A stretch of DNA of 64,000 nt from Tipula vernalis (Eukaryota > Arthropoda > Insecta > Diptera > Tipulidae). The stretch covers positions 31,827,045-31,891,044 of the forward strand of contig OY282558.1 in NCBI GenBank assembly GCA_958295665.1, written 5' to 3'. The position numbers were made by a program, and so were the translations under genes. Under the pieces are notes generated by a model. The model was given only the letters and a program-made list of their open reading frames with translations. It was not told the DNA's origin and ran no database searches. Every line of letters begins with the position of its first letter. Position 1 is the first letter of the stretch. Shown one piece after another: positions 37,631 to 50,761 of the stretch.

Positions 37631-40600
37631 GTTTTTGTGTTGAGTGAATTTTTATTTTATTTGTTGTTGTTGGTTCGTCGCCGATTTTTTTTTCCGTCTT
37701 TCAAATCATTAAATTTTGTTTTTTACCTAATTCTATATTTTACAAAGATGATATATTTCTTATATTTATGATTCACATTATATTACGGTTAGATTCAAAT
37801 TGATTTGTTATTATTTTTAATATATAAACTTTTTAATAAATTTCAGAAAAAAAATAACAAATAATAAAATACAAAACCATGACAGTGGATGGCTTCTCTA
37901 AAACAAAATTGTACTAGATTATTTTTTAGTATGACAAAAAACGAAGTAAATTTGGGGTTGCCAGCGCAAAACTGTGTTACCGACTATCTAGGTAATGAAG
38001 ATTTTGAAGGAATTTTTAAAATTAAATTTTTTTATTCAATAAACAGTTAATTATCATATGAGTTTAATTGTGATTAATTAAATTAGTATTAATGTTTAAA
38101 GGTACAATTTTAACCAATTTACAAACAAAGATATCACAATGCAAAGATATAAAATAATAGCACAGGGGAATTTATGGGTGCGTCCAAAATGCATAATTAA
38201 ATGAATATCTATTAAAATACACATTTATGATTATAATAAATTCCATTATTTCCTTCGTGTCTTCGAAATTGAAGAGAAATAGCCAGAATCCGCAAATTCA
38301 GTCATATAACTATCAAATCCAGTATTTTACTTGTTAAGAGTTGCACCTATTTTGAGCCTTAACTTCTTACCACCGAAAACTAAAAGAAGTCAACGACAAC
38401 ATTTGCTACTAAAATGTAAACTATTAATTAAATTCCAAGAGCATTTGAACGACTTTAAGGCTGAAAAATGTAAATCAAACAGTATTTCATAATTGTGAAA
38501 CTTATCGTCCAAATAAGTTTACACACATAATATTCTAAAAACGAAAACTATATTTCAAACACTTGATTCGCAAACGATCATTAAAAGTACCGTAACTATC
38601 CACTAACAGTTCAATTAAGTTCTACTAAATAGTTTTACTTATTTTTAGTATTTACCCTAATTATAAATATGCAAAGTCAATTCAATAGTTCTTTATTCTA
38701 CACATATTATTCATTCAATAGAATACAAAATAATAGCATATTACTTCTTTAAGATTGTTACAAAAGTGAAGTAATATAATTAAAACAGGAAGTTCATATA
38801 GAATTTAATTATATTCACTTACATATTTGGAATTATGCATTTATGGATGAATATTACCATAGCCACCTTTAATATAGTCGACAAGATTTAGATAAACGGT
38901 TAGAAAATTTGTTTTATTATTTTAATTCATTGCATAATCCATTGCTATACTATTTAGAGCAATATACTTTAATTAGTAAAAATTAGCATAAATAAAACAT
39001 TACAAATAATGTCTGCTAAAATATTCGTCGAGATATCAAGAACCACGTGATGAGTAATAGAGAAAGTAGTTCGTCTGAACTGCGCCAGATCATTGAATAT
39101 TATTGTTAATAGAGGAAAGTAAACATTTGAGTCATAGAAATATGTATTTGGAATATTTTTCTAAAACCCTGATGACAAAATATTTTATTTTTAATATTTT
39201 CAGACAATTGTTCAACAATTTCCTTTCAAATTAAGTATTCTGTTTCTTAATTATTATTCAAAATTTGTATAATTCATTTTTTTTATAAAATAATTGATGA
39301 TTTTTTTAGGGGCTTGAATGTCATTGACTTTGATATTTTACCAAAAAATAATTGAAGTTTGCTTTTTTTTTTTTTTTGAAATATTTTAATAAATAAATAG
39401 TTAAACCGAATGCCAAATTAAAAAATATATAAAATTTAAATATTTTTATAGTAATGTAACGGTATGGATTTATTTTAATGTTTTGCTTAAATATTTTTTT
39501 TATGAATAAAACTTCTACTTTGCATATATTTCACTATATTTTACATAAGTCGTACGAATGTTGCGGAAGAATTTTTTTTTTTTTTTTGATTAATGGATGA
39601 GTTAAATTCTTTAGAATGAAGATATCGGATTATAATGTGCCCTGGTGACATACAAAATTGTGTCTACATCCTAACATATTTTAGAGTTGGTTATATTTAA
39701 ATTTGCATTTAGCACAAAAATAATTCTAAGTTTTGTGCGGTAACTTAAAATGGATTAGATAAATTACAAGACGCAATGATTATTACTTTATAGTTAGCCA
39801 TCGTATTATACATATACATTCCTATTTATTTATATAATTCAAATAATAACGCCAATAGCATTAAATATCATAAAACTTATAAATACCTTTCATTGATATA
39901 CAACAATTTGTTATTTTGTAAAAGTAATTCCAAAAATTTCATTTAAAATAAATCAAAATATTATTTATTAAAAATCACATTAGTACTCTCTAAAACCGGA
40001 CTAATTGAAATTTAACTATGCACGGTCACTTAAAAATTAGGTCAAACATTTATTTCTATATAGAAGGGCTTCAAACGTTTTTTTTTTAATTATTCCCAAC
40101 TATATATGAGTACATAACTATAAACTATTTACGATCATTTGAATAGATAACAAAAAAAAAACGAGGAATAGAAAACATAATTAAAATGACAACAAACGGT
40201 TTATTTAACTATTTAAAGAAAATGTATTAAATAGTAAAAATATCTATAATAGTAATATGAATAGTTTATGTACATATACATATTTGAACATTTATGACGA
40301 GTAAATAATTTTAATTTGATTTCAAATCGAGAAATGTATTTAGGTACGAATTATTTCACTACAAAAATTCACAAAAGCACTTGTGGTCAATTTTCAAGAA
40401 AAATTAGTTCATGCATCTGTTTTTTCTCATCCAAATAGTTCCGATGAAATCAAAACTATTATTATTATTTATCTCGCGCTTTTATTATATGTAAGTATAG
40501 TAAAACCAACGTTTTTAATTTCATTATCAATACCCAATTATCATTTCTCTCTGCTCGTACGTTTTCATTTTATCTTATTTTCATTCAACATCTTTCTGTT

Positions 40601-43600
40601 TTTATCACAGTTCTTATTTGTCAAATTCTTCACATAACTAAAACACATATACTTACATATGCATAATAAACATAACAATTTGGCCAACTTTTCTTATTTT
40701 TATATATGTAGTTTCTTACTTATAGTAATAATAATAAATCATCTTATTTCAGTTTCAATCGATTATATTTTTTTGCGAAATTCATTCAAAATTAGTGAGA
40801 ATGCGAAATTTAACAATAAAATTAATTACGATAATATTAGAAATTGATTGAAATAACAATTTCGGGTTCGTCGCTTACTACATAAAACTTTTTTGATATA
40901 GGATTTTAATTGACATCTTTTGTTATATTCGTTTATAAAAATTAGAATGCTTTGAAAATTTTATTAATTCATTTTGAAATATATTCATCGCATCACCATA
41001 CGCACAGGTTATGTTCCAATTTCGCCGCGTATTTTAATTGTATACACTTGTACAACAATGTTTCCGATAACCCTTCGGTATTTATTTTTTTATATCCAAT
41101 TTTACATTATATATTCATCATTTTCTTACGTTTGTACACGCACACATATAACATATATAGCTTTGTGTATAAAGCCCCAAGAAAAATAATTCAGTATTTT
41201 TATAATGTGTAATTGTGTATAGAGAGACAAGAAACCGGTTAGTTTGTATTTCTTAAAGTCGATCTTTTCAAGTTGTTTTCTTAAATATATATTTTTTAGA
41301 TTATTTGTTAATTTTTTGTTATTTGCCTTGTTGTTGCTGCTTATTTTATTTTAGAAACAACACGGATTTTATGTCTCGTACTAATACAATATTTTCAATC
41401 ATTTGAAGAAAAGAAATAAAAGTATCTGTATATTGTTTAGGAAAAAAGGGGGAGTTGTGTGTTGTACACAATAATTAAGGTGTATGGATTGGTTAGGTTT
41501 AGTACGTTGTAAAATTTATTTGTACCTGATTTTATGTTCCATATTTCTGATTTTAATCAGACTTTCTATTTTTATAACAGAAATTGCTCTAACCTAATTT
41601 CAGAACCACCATAACAATCAAAGCACGCAGGATTTGCAATTAGTAGACAATGACAACTATATAAGAAACACCAGACAAGAATGAAAGTGAATCCCTCAGC
41701 GAAATATTGTCAATCTACTATGTGGCAAATAAAACTAATAGGATTTTAATTGCCATTGTCTAAGAATTTAAACAATAAACTTTAACAACAATTTCATTAA
41801 ACTTATACCTATCTTATTTTCATAGGCTCTGAAAAATTTCTGTAGAAATTTCAAATAATTTCCGAACAATGCAACCAATTGATTTATGAAGCTAAAGGTG
41901 CGTAAATACTATGCCGATTGCAATGTGGAATAGGCAGTTCGTGTCAAACGACAAGGCATGCTTAATTTAACCTGAATAGTGCAGGCCTCTGTCAAAATAA
42001 ATGAAGTCGAATTACTGATCGAGTATGGAACTTTCCAGTAAAAAACGGTTTTTTTAAAAAACGGGAATTTATTTCAATTCATTTAATAATTTCTCTTTAT
42101 TTTTAAGTGACAAATCTTATTATATGGCCAACATTTGGGAATGATTGGGTAAGTAAACATTTGGGAATTATTGGAAAATTTTGGCGGGAGCCTTCTGTTC
42201 CTTTTTCTAAAATAAAAACAAAAAAATTTGCAAGATTTATGCCGAATTTATATTTACCCAACCGCACAGACAAAACTTATTGTACAACGTACTAATAAAC
42301 ATAATATTGCTATTCCTACTTTTACATCTACCTTTTGGCATACTAAATAAGAAACAAATATTAAGAAAAACTACAAATTTTTTTTACTAAATAAAAAAAA
42401 ATCACCTTCACCATGGAAAAGAAAAAAATTAATTCAGTGAGTGTTTAGTTTTCGTTTGAGAAAGTTGTAAGGCAAATTGAAATAAAAATTATTATTTATT
42501 ATACAATCTACTCAAATCAATTAATAATTAACTAATTAAAATGGTTATATTTTAATTAATTAATATCGTGTGATTAAAACAAAAACATGTGGATTATTTT
42601 TTTAATTTAATTTATATTATAAAAATAAAATATTTAAATTTAATTTAAGAAAAGTTGATGACCTTTTTGAGATCTAGAGTGTTTTTTTTTAGTTAATTAC
42701 TAATTTAATAAGAGAATTTAACGTAGTTAAAAATATTTTATTATTTAATGTTTTTAGTTTAATTTAATATTTTTTAATTTTGATTATGATTTGTTTCTGA
42801 TCGTGAATTAGGTCAAGTTGAATAATAATAAAGTATTTTTTTTTGATTTCGTGGCAACTTCATTTAATAAATTTTGTGTTTAAAATAATTTATTAATTTT
42901 TTCCTTGTCTAACAGCTTTTCTTAAATAAAATTTTTAAATTATAATGACTTTATGATAATTACTAATAATTATTGTGTGACTCAGTGCCAAATATTTATT
43001 TATTATATTTTATAGTTTATAGTTCGAGCAAAATAAAATATCAAAATAAAAATTAAGTGATTATTAATTTTGTATAGTATAATTAATAAATTCAACGTAT
43101 CGAACGATTCTTTTATACGCAACAAAAAATATATTTGGATTAAAATTTTGGATATTAACTAACCGGTAAGTTTTAACGCTTTGAAATTTTTATATTTTGT
43201 ACAAAATGGTTAAAGGAATCCTATACCTATACCCAAATCTTTGTTGTCGGATGATTGACATAAATAACATCCCTCATCTATAATGTATTTCTTTATTTAT
43301 TAATGGATTTGCCGGTCAACTTAACGATACAAAAAAATGTTTCTTAGAATCCTAGGTAGGGTTTGTTTATAAAAGAAAAATAAAGCACAACAAAATCTTG
43401 AATGGAATTTCTTAGTCACAAACAACGTACAACCTCTTCTGTCATAAATGTCAAATGTTAATTTGATTTTGAATGGTACGGCTGAGAAGAAATTAGTAAT
43501 TCCGCTTTTATTTAAAGTTCATAATTTTGACATTTAAAAAATGTATAAACGTTTAGTAGGTAAATTCAGATGAATCGAAATATATCCCAAAAAATATAAA

Positions 43601-46600
43601 ATCACATTTTTTCCGGATGTAGATATATTTGTTTGTGCATTAGTTGTATTAATTTAACAGCTTCTTCTATTAATAAATTATGTATATGCAGCTATAATTA
43701 ATCCAGCAACAAAAAAAACTCAAGGGGTTAATGTATTCTTTTATTTATTATGTTGCTTGACGATGAATACCATGTTAGGGTGCAGATCATGCACCTATTA
43801 ATTATTTTCAAGGTTTAAAATTTAATTTTCATTAATCAATCAAGCCGCATTTTATTCTTGATATAATAATTGTTATACCATCTGTATCTTCCAAGTCCAT
43901 CTCACAAAATTCTCAAACAATAAATCGGACTGAAATTTTTGAAAGACATGAGAACCAAAAAACTCCACCTTGGAATTAATTTTGTCTAAATCCCAACCAT
44001 AACACAAATTATTTTCAAATTAAATTTAATCCTACTGTGAAATAAGAAATACTAAAAATTCTCATAATTATGCTTCAAAGTGTAGATTATGACTTCAATA
44101 TTTAATAAAGTGCAAAGAAATAATATACAGATGGTATTAGGACTTTGTTTATATAAAGCGAGATATCGATGAGGTAATCAAATAAAATTTACTAAACTAT
44201 TTTATTCGCACCTGACAGTAATTTTGTAAGCATTTGGTTTTTTATTTATCTTCTAAAAGTGGAAAGCCTTGAAATATTTCTTTTAAATTAATTTCGTAAA
44301 AGATATACAACATATACGAGATGAAAATATAAAATCTGCTAACCGTATCATTAAAAAATTTGCCAATTATTTTATAGAGGCATAGCAGATGTGCCAACTG
44401 CAAAGTGGATGTATTTCTCAGGATAACAAATTTAAATTTTATGGTATATTTTGGTTTTAATTTTGTTTGGCCGAGAAATTTATTTTACGATGGTTTCTCT
44501 ATCTGTTAATAACACAGTCAAAATATTTTAACACAATTTTATTAGTTTTATGAGTGGTTTAACACCTGTGATGTGAGCCCTTTTCTAAAGAAATTATTTT
44601 AGAATTATTTAAGCAAATAAGTTAAGGCGAATTCAATTGTGAAATTGAATTCAAAAAAATTGGTTTTTACGACAAATTGTTTAACAAATTAGAAACGATT
44701 TATTTATCGCTCGCACCCATCAAATACACTAAAAAGCTTATTTAACATACTTACTGTGTACATTTTCACATAAAATTATGACTTTATATGTACCTACATC
44801 AAAGAAAGTTTATTTTTATAATCTATTTATGTCTAAAGTAAATACAATCCGTTTAAAATTCGTATTCGAAATTTAAAAAAAAAAACCGAGTTTAAATGTC
44901 ACATTTAGAGCACATTCCGATTCAAATTTATAATGCTTTGAAAAATTGAGAAAGAATTTTTGATGATTTAGTGCGTGAACAAATCCATATCCAATCATCA
45001 CTTTCATTATCCAACCATAATCAATATAATTTTAGAATTATCTGCCTACTTTTCCCCAAAATTGATAAGACTTCTTGATTTCTCCATGGTCGTCCAGAAA
45101 ATCGAAACTTTGTGTTGGTGTTTAAATTTTGGTTTAATCAAAAATTTATGGCATATCATTAACACAGCTTCAAGTCAAAATATTTAAAACTGATTTCAAT
45201 GCCATATCACCAATGATATGTGGTTATGCTTATGAATCAATCAATTATTGTCTGGTTAATTTTATAACTAAGTAGAAAGTGTCGACATTAACTCATATCA
45301 TTATTAATAAAATAATAAATAAATTAATTTTCTATTTTCTATATTGACATGACATACAATGAATATGTCTTAATGTCTCATTTTGACTTCCGTTTAGTAG
45401 ATTTATTCTTTCATAAAAAAAAATACATAATGTACGAGTGTACATAAACATAGTTGGTGAAATTTCTATATCTATTTGTATCTAATCTATCTACTACTCA
45501 TATTAAAATTATGATACATACGTTTGATTTGTTTTGGTGTGTGTCTTGTAAATGCCTTAAGATTACAAAAGATGAAACTTTAAATAAACGCAGAGAAGGT
45601 AGAAACTTATAAAATATGTGTATGATAGGTAAATATAACGTAAGAAAATAATTTCAATCGTTTTTTTCACTTAAGTAAGTAGGACAAATATTATGTGAAT
45701 TAATATAATTATTAAAGTGGTTTTGGTTGATAAATTACTGCGGTGTGAAACAAGCGTAAGCGATATTGATTTTGGAGGACGGTTTAGTTGTAGAGTGGGG
45801 CGACAAAGATTGATATAGTTAATCGCGACAAGTACCTAACTAAAATTAGAAAGCTGTATATTAGATTAAAAAAAAAAACAAGTTTTATTACTTTAAATAA
45901 GTTATAAGATGATGGATGGATATAAGCATCTAGATGAAACAGGTTGATTAAATTTTCAAATTTCTTTTTTATTTTTTATTTTAATTATACATATACTAAT
46001 TTTTATTTGATTATATATATATTCATTGTCATTATCACTTACCTAACAAGGTTGAATATTAATTTGCATATTACATGCGTGTACAATATTGAACATATGT
46101 ACGAGTAATTATTGTGATTTTTATATTAGGTCAGTACTGAGCACAAAAATATATGTCGTGCATTATTTACTTACCATCATCTCAACACATTATGTAGATG
46201 TGATGAGTGTTTAGTCTATACAATTTGTTTTTGTTGTATGTTCAAGACGTCGAGGCGTGGAAAAAATGTATTTGAACAATACAAATAAAAAATGTAAATT
46301 TCATAACAAAACAAAATATTTAATGAAATGGAAATTATGTTATTTTTGAATGTTAGACTCACGATTATATAATACACGTTATTTCGTATCTCTGTTACTG
46401 CGTGAATTTTCACGGTGTACGATCACCAAAAATTATCGTATTTCCCAATAAATTTCCGTTCATTTTATATACCACAGGTTCGCTCTCGCTCACCACAATT
46501 ATGTATCTGAACTTTAAAATTATTTTTGCAAAACAATTGAAACTTTTAATATTTAATTAAAAAAACACAAAATTAAATTAATTCTCATGATTTCTATATT

Positions 46601-47109
46601 AAATAGTTTTGTAATATAAAACAACTAAAACTTTAAATAAATCAATTTTTTTTAATTGTGTGAATTCTATTCATTGTTAGTGAATAGTGAAAACTATGTC
46701 GGTTTTACTAAGTGTATACGTACGAAGGAATGATTGGTAATTCTATTTTTATAGAAATACTTCAATATAAAATTAACATGTTTAATATTATACAAACTTA
46801 TTCGTATATGACGGATACAATCGACGAAAAATTGGAAATGATTTGAATACTGATTATGGTGAGACATCATCACATCAACCAAATTTTATCAGTAGTAATT
46901 TACAATCTATTAAATAGTCAATAAAGACCCTCAAGACATTATTCCGGTTTGATAACCAAACCCATGGTTTATGGTAAAATAATTTAGCTAAACAAATTCT
47001 GATCGCCAAGCAATCAAAAAATAATTATTTGGTAACAGCCGCATTAATTTATTGTTTTCATTACATCACTCGCAGTTTACTTTTTAAAACTTCTGCCCTA
47101 TTTGGTGGT
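37631..47109. other. Gene-poor AT-rich region upstream of Rsf1
   Basis: About 9.5 kb with no supported gene. Short open frames are compositional. It holds long A/T homopolymers, many TTTTTATTT-like runs and scattered ATATAC microsatellite-like tracts. The Rsf1 promoter must lie at its left edge just above 37630, where GTTGTTGTTGGTTCGTCG and an AAATTGTACTAGATT repeat scrap (37907) are seen. Confidence 0.55.
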
Positions 47110-47139
47110 ATGATTGTTAGTACAATTTAATAAACTATT

Positions 47140-47400
47140 ATTGTTGTATTGCCATTTTTTCTCGAAACTTCTCGACATTGTGCAACAACTTAAAGAACGC
47201 AATGAACTGTTGTCGGAATCGCTGATAATGACCAAGATTCGTTACCATATAAATATAATTATTATCACAGTGCATGGGATTTGGTACAAAATGCTGATCG
47301 AACACTTGAAAATATGAAACGGTTGTTCTCGGTTGTTGACATAAGAATCGAGAATGAAAGCTCAAGTAGAATATTATAAGGCGAAAGAAAACCGACAGAA
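47140..47400 (+). pseudogene. Ty1/copia-like gag remnant
   Basis: In shifting plus-strand frames: LLDIVQQLKERNELLSESLIMTKI, here broken by a frameshift, then LPYKYNYYHSAWDL, QNADRTLENMKRLFSVVD and IRIENESSS. The order (LP-KYxxF/YxxAW, then a TL-x-L-xx-L helix and an E-R-E segment) fits the UBN2-type gag of copia elements. After that ENRQKWRLF reads in another frame. No LTR or integrase was found, so it is an isolated, broken fragment; the trailing 47400-47640 may belong to it but is unrecognised. Confidence 0.5.
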
Positions 47401-48074
47401 GTGGAGGTTGTTTTAAATGTGGTTCCAAAATCAAAAATTCAATTTGACTGGCTACATTAATACGTACAGCAATAACATCATAAATTGGATGGCATGCAAT
47501 GAGCTCGTTCGAAATTCAACTCTTTTAACTCATTTTATAATAAAATCGTTGTCAACTAGAGTCGTTGTGGTAGTACATCGAGGTGAAAATAGTTTGTTCG
47601 GAGCTTATAGGCGGGAGCATCCTGTTTGAAACTTGATCACTCAAATTCCGCGAGGATTGACTAGAACGGCTGGGATCCGAAATTTTACCTCAAGTATTAG
47701 GTTCGATGCTTGAATTATCCCAATTGAGTTCTATCACTTGGTTTTTTAAATATTATTCTGTTAATGCTTACTATAAGTCAAGCGAAAGGAAACCTGATTC
47801 AATGATGGGTAAATTTGTCATTTTGGGATTTCCACTAATTTACTGGATGAATAAAAAATGTTGTAATTTCTAAGCTTTAATTTATTAAAAATGTATAAAC
47901 ATTTTAAATATTTTTTAATTATATTTCTTTCTCTTTTACTTAAGAATAAATGAAAATGTTTTTGTTGCATAAGAAATGTTTCTTCTAGATTATTGTAGTC
48001 ACATTGGCCGCTGTATACTAAATTTATAATTTAAAAAAAAAAATTATAAATCAACACCAAATATTAATAACTAA

Positions 48075-49514
48075 TTAATAGTTAATTAATTTGGTGCTCT
48101 TTTTAAAGTTTATGTATTGATTTGTTTGATTTATGAGGCATAGCCCCACATATAAAATATTGTTCCCAGCATTCACATCTTTGTTCCAATTAATTTTACA
48201 TTGTGAACAGTACTGATAACGGTAAGGTGATTTTGAAGTTTTATTTTCTTTATAACATTTCGAGCACAATTTAGTTGTTCGAAATTCATCGATTCCTATT
48301 ACGTCGGCGTATTTTTTAAACGCCTTTAACAATTTGGGTTGTATCGTCCTAATATATCCTTTCATGGGAGAATTACTAGATTTTTGGTTGATCCAATTAT
48401 TATTAGAGCTTTTTGTGCAACTCCTCCGATAATTTCAATTGCCAATTTATTACATGCTTTTTCAATACAAATGAATTTTTTTAGTTTAAGTCTTGCAACT
48501 TTTCATCGTCCACATTCTGCTTGTCTTTTGTTAAAATTTGAAAGTTGATAATTTGTATATTCTAAATAATTTTTCGACATACGAGATATTTCCGGATTTT
48601 CGGTTGAATGGTCATTTATTTAATTTTTTTAATCTTGTATGAGCTCCTGTTAAATTTCGATAATAACTATTTTTAATTTTGATAGGTATTCCATTTCTTA
48701 TTCCACCAACAATTAATTTTAGACCCGGATCTAATCCAATTTTCACGTCGTAATTGTTTATGTTTCTCGTCTTATTTTGATTAGATTACCATTATAATGT
48801 TCATCATCTTTATTTGATGTTTTTTTGTTTTTATTATTAAACAATGCGCCTTGTTTGGTAATTAAAAATGATACAGAAACACCATCTGTTGAAATGGAAT
48901 AATCAAATTTTATGTTAACTGTTTCAGGAAAAATAAAATATTTTCTCCATTCTGTGTCTCTTTGAAATGTCCCCCATACGCCTTTAAATAATTTTTGAGA
49001 ACACAATAAATTATATAATGCTCTTGTGTCGTATTTAATATGGTGTAAACCAAATTAGTGAATGGGTATTAAATTAAAAATTTATATTGTTTTGCTCTTC
49101 ATTTTGTCTTTGTAATTTATAAAAAAATTGTAAATGTTTAAAATATCTTTTCGAATTTTTAATATCATCAAATTTTTCTCCATTCCAATATAATTTATTT
49201 TTTAATTCATTTAATAAATTTTCATTTGGTTTTTTTGACTATTTTTTGTAAATAAAAAATCCAAAGAATCATAATTGTTTTTTTCAAATTTATTAAAAAA
49301 TTTCGTACTCTTTTAGAAGCATGCATCCATATATTATTATGGAATATTGTTTCATAATGATTTGCCGCAAATGTGAATTGATTGGTTTTAAAGCACGAAT
49401 CATATAATTTTTTAAATTAATTCGTTTTTACAATTTGTTTTTAATCCACATTTTACTGTAACATTTATTTTTGGGGGGTTCGTTATTCCTCCCTTCGACT
49501 TTTCTTTTTGGCAT
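48075..49514 (-). pseudogene. Decayed Fanzor (eukaryotic TnpB-like RNA-guided nuclease)
   Basis: Minus strand, about 480 codons. A start MPKRKV (basic, nuclear-localisation-like) at 49514 sits just after a pyrimidine-rich TTTTAG acceptor. Then scraps such as NHYETIFHNNIWMHASKRVR; KLYWNGEKFDDIKNSKRYF; an open block 49006-48758 with EWRKYFIFPETVNIKFDYS and STDGVSVSFLI; the RuvC-I motif KIGLDPGLKLIVGG near 48731; ICIEKACNKLAIE near 48460; and an open block 48365-48075 with DVIGIDEFRTTKLCSKC, YCSQC and WNKDVNAGNNIL. The D to TT spacing is 151 codons, followed by a C4 zinc ribbon and a K/R-D-x-N-A motif, the arrangement known for TnpB and Fanzor. Several stops and at least two frameshifts show it is dead here. 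Fanzor1 versus Fanzor2 is not resolved. Confidence 0.82.
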
Positions 49515-49647
49515 TTGTATCTAAAAGACAAAAAAAAAAAATCATGTAATGGTTTTTTTTTGGGATGATATGTTTATTGACATAAAAAAACCAAATTAGT
49601 GTTTTTCATTAGCGAAAAGGATTAAAAAATTAAAAAAACGAACAAAA

Positions 49648-49862
49648 TTATAACGTGTCCCGACTGCCGATTCCGTTCTATTGCTGTCACTATACCCCCT
49701 AATTGTACCAAAAAAAAAAAATATTTGAACAAAGATAGGTATAATGAAAAAAGGCGATAGCTCGTCAATTGGCTCTATTCTTATACCCACTATCATGCCC
49801 ACCAATGTATCTGGTCAGGAGTTTCCGCAGCATGATTGTGTATATAAAAACATAGGATCAAG
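49648..49862 (+). repeat. Diverged direct repeat, copy 1 (5' side of the Fanzor remnant)
   Basis: Shares with 50142-50345, in the same order: GACTGCCGATTCCGTT, CACTATACCCCCTAATTGT, GCTCGTCAATTGGCTCT, ACCCAC-ATCAT-CCACCA, TTTGGTCAGGAGT-like text and a GATTGTGT...AAAAACAT end. About 490 bp separate the copies. No coding match is recognised; it looks like part of an interspersed element. Confidence 0.7.
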
Positions 49863-50141
49863 GTAATACATATATGTATTTCATTCCGACCCACAAATTT
49901 GTTTAAAAATTTCATGTTTTAAAGACTAAATGAAATATGTAATTAGTAACACCAGAAGCCAATAATCACATAATTTTAATTATTTATAAAACTAGGTTTA
50001 AATTTTACCATATATTAAAATTATTTTTAATTGTTATAATTAAAAAAATTAAATTAAATTTTGAAAAATATATTTTGATTTTAATTACGTATGGGACCTT
50101 AGAATTAATTAAGAAAAAAAAAAAAATAAATAATGTAAATG

Positions 50142-50345
50142 AGCACAGACTGCCGACTCCGTTTTATCACCATCACTATACCCCCTGATTGTCCCAATAA
50201 TGGGACACAGATAAATATAGCGAATACGAAGATAACTCGTCAGTCGGTTCTGTTTTTGCACCCACAATCATATCCACCAGTGCATTTGGTCAGGAGTATC
50301 AGCATCAAGATTGTGTGAAAGCAAAAACATGGCCAAGTATCAATT
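50142..50345 (+). repeat. Diverged direct repeat, copy 2
   Basis: Partner of the repeat at 49648. It contains GACTGCCGACTCCGTT, CACTATACCCCCTGATTGT, ACTCGTCAGTCGGTTCT, GTGCATTTGGTCAGGAGT and GATTGTGTGAAAGC, matching copy 1 with scattered substitutions and small indels. Confidence 0.7.
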
Positions 50346-50761
50346 TGCAAGATAAAAATAGTAATAAATTATTTAATATTAAAACTAAAACAAATTTTTA
50401 TTTAATTTTTTATTATCTAATAAATTTAATTATGCACATTATTTTAATATATTTTCACTGAGAAAAATGTGTATTGGACATACACAAATAAAATATAGAA
50501 AATTAAGGTTTAGGAGGTTTTACTAAATTTAAAAATATTTTCTCGATAGTATTAAGTGTGAAAAATATAAAGTGGAGTGTAAGGTTTAAAACTGGCAAAG
50601 AATAGGTGATTTAACAAGTTTTCGGAAGATGAAAATTTAATCCCAAAGAACAATGACAATGTGTTAAATACTATCCGAGCCATTAGTAATTGTGATGATA
50701 AAATTTAAGATAATATGTTTGTAAAACCAATGAAAATTATTTTTATTTTAAATTTTTATTG

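Noticed and set aside
40383..41212. Cluster of hydrophobic short open frames
   Set aside because: Phe/Ile/Tyr/His-rich translations of AT-rich DNA; no conserved motif, no consistent splice sites.
42107..42295. 62-codon frame with Trp/Pro residues
   Set aside because: Looked briefly like a protein scrap but matches no family I know and has no continuation in any frame.
48339..48548. 69-codon plus-strand open frame
   Set aside because: It is antisense to the Fanzor remnant, whose minus-strand motifs explain the sequence.
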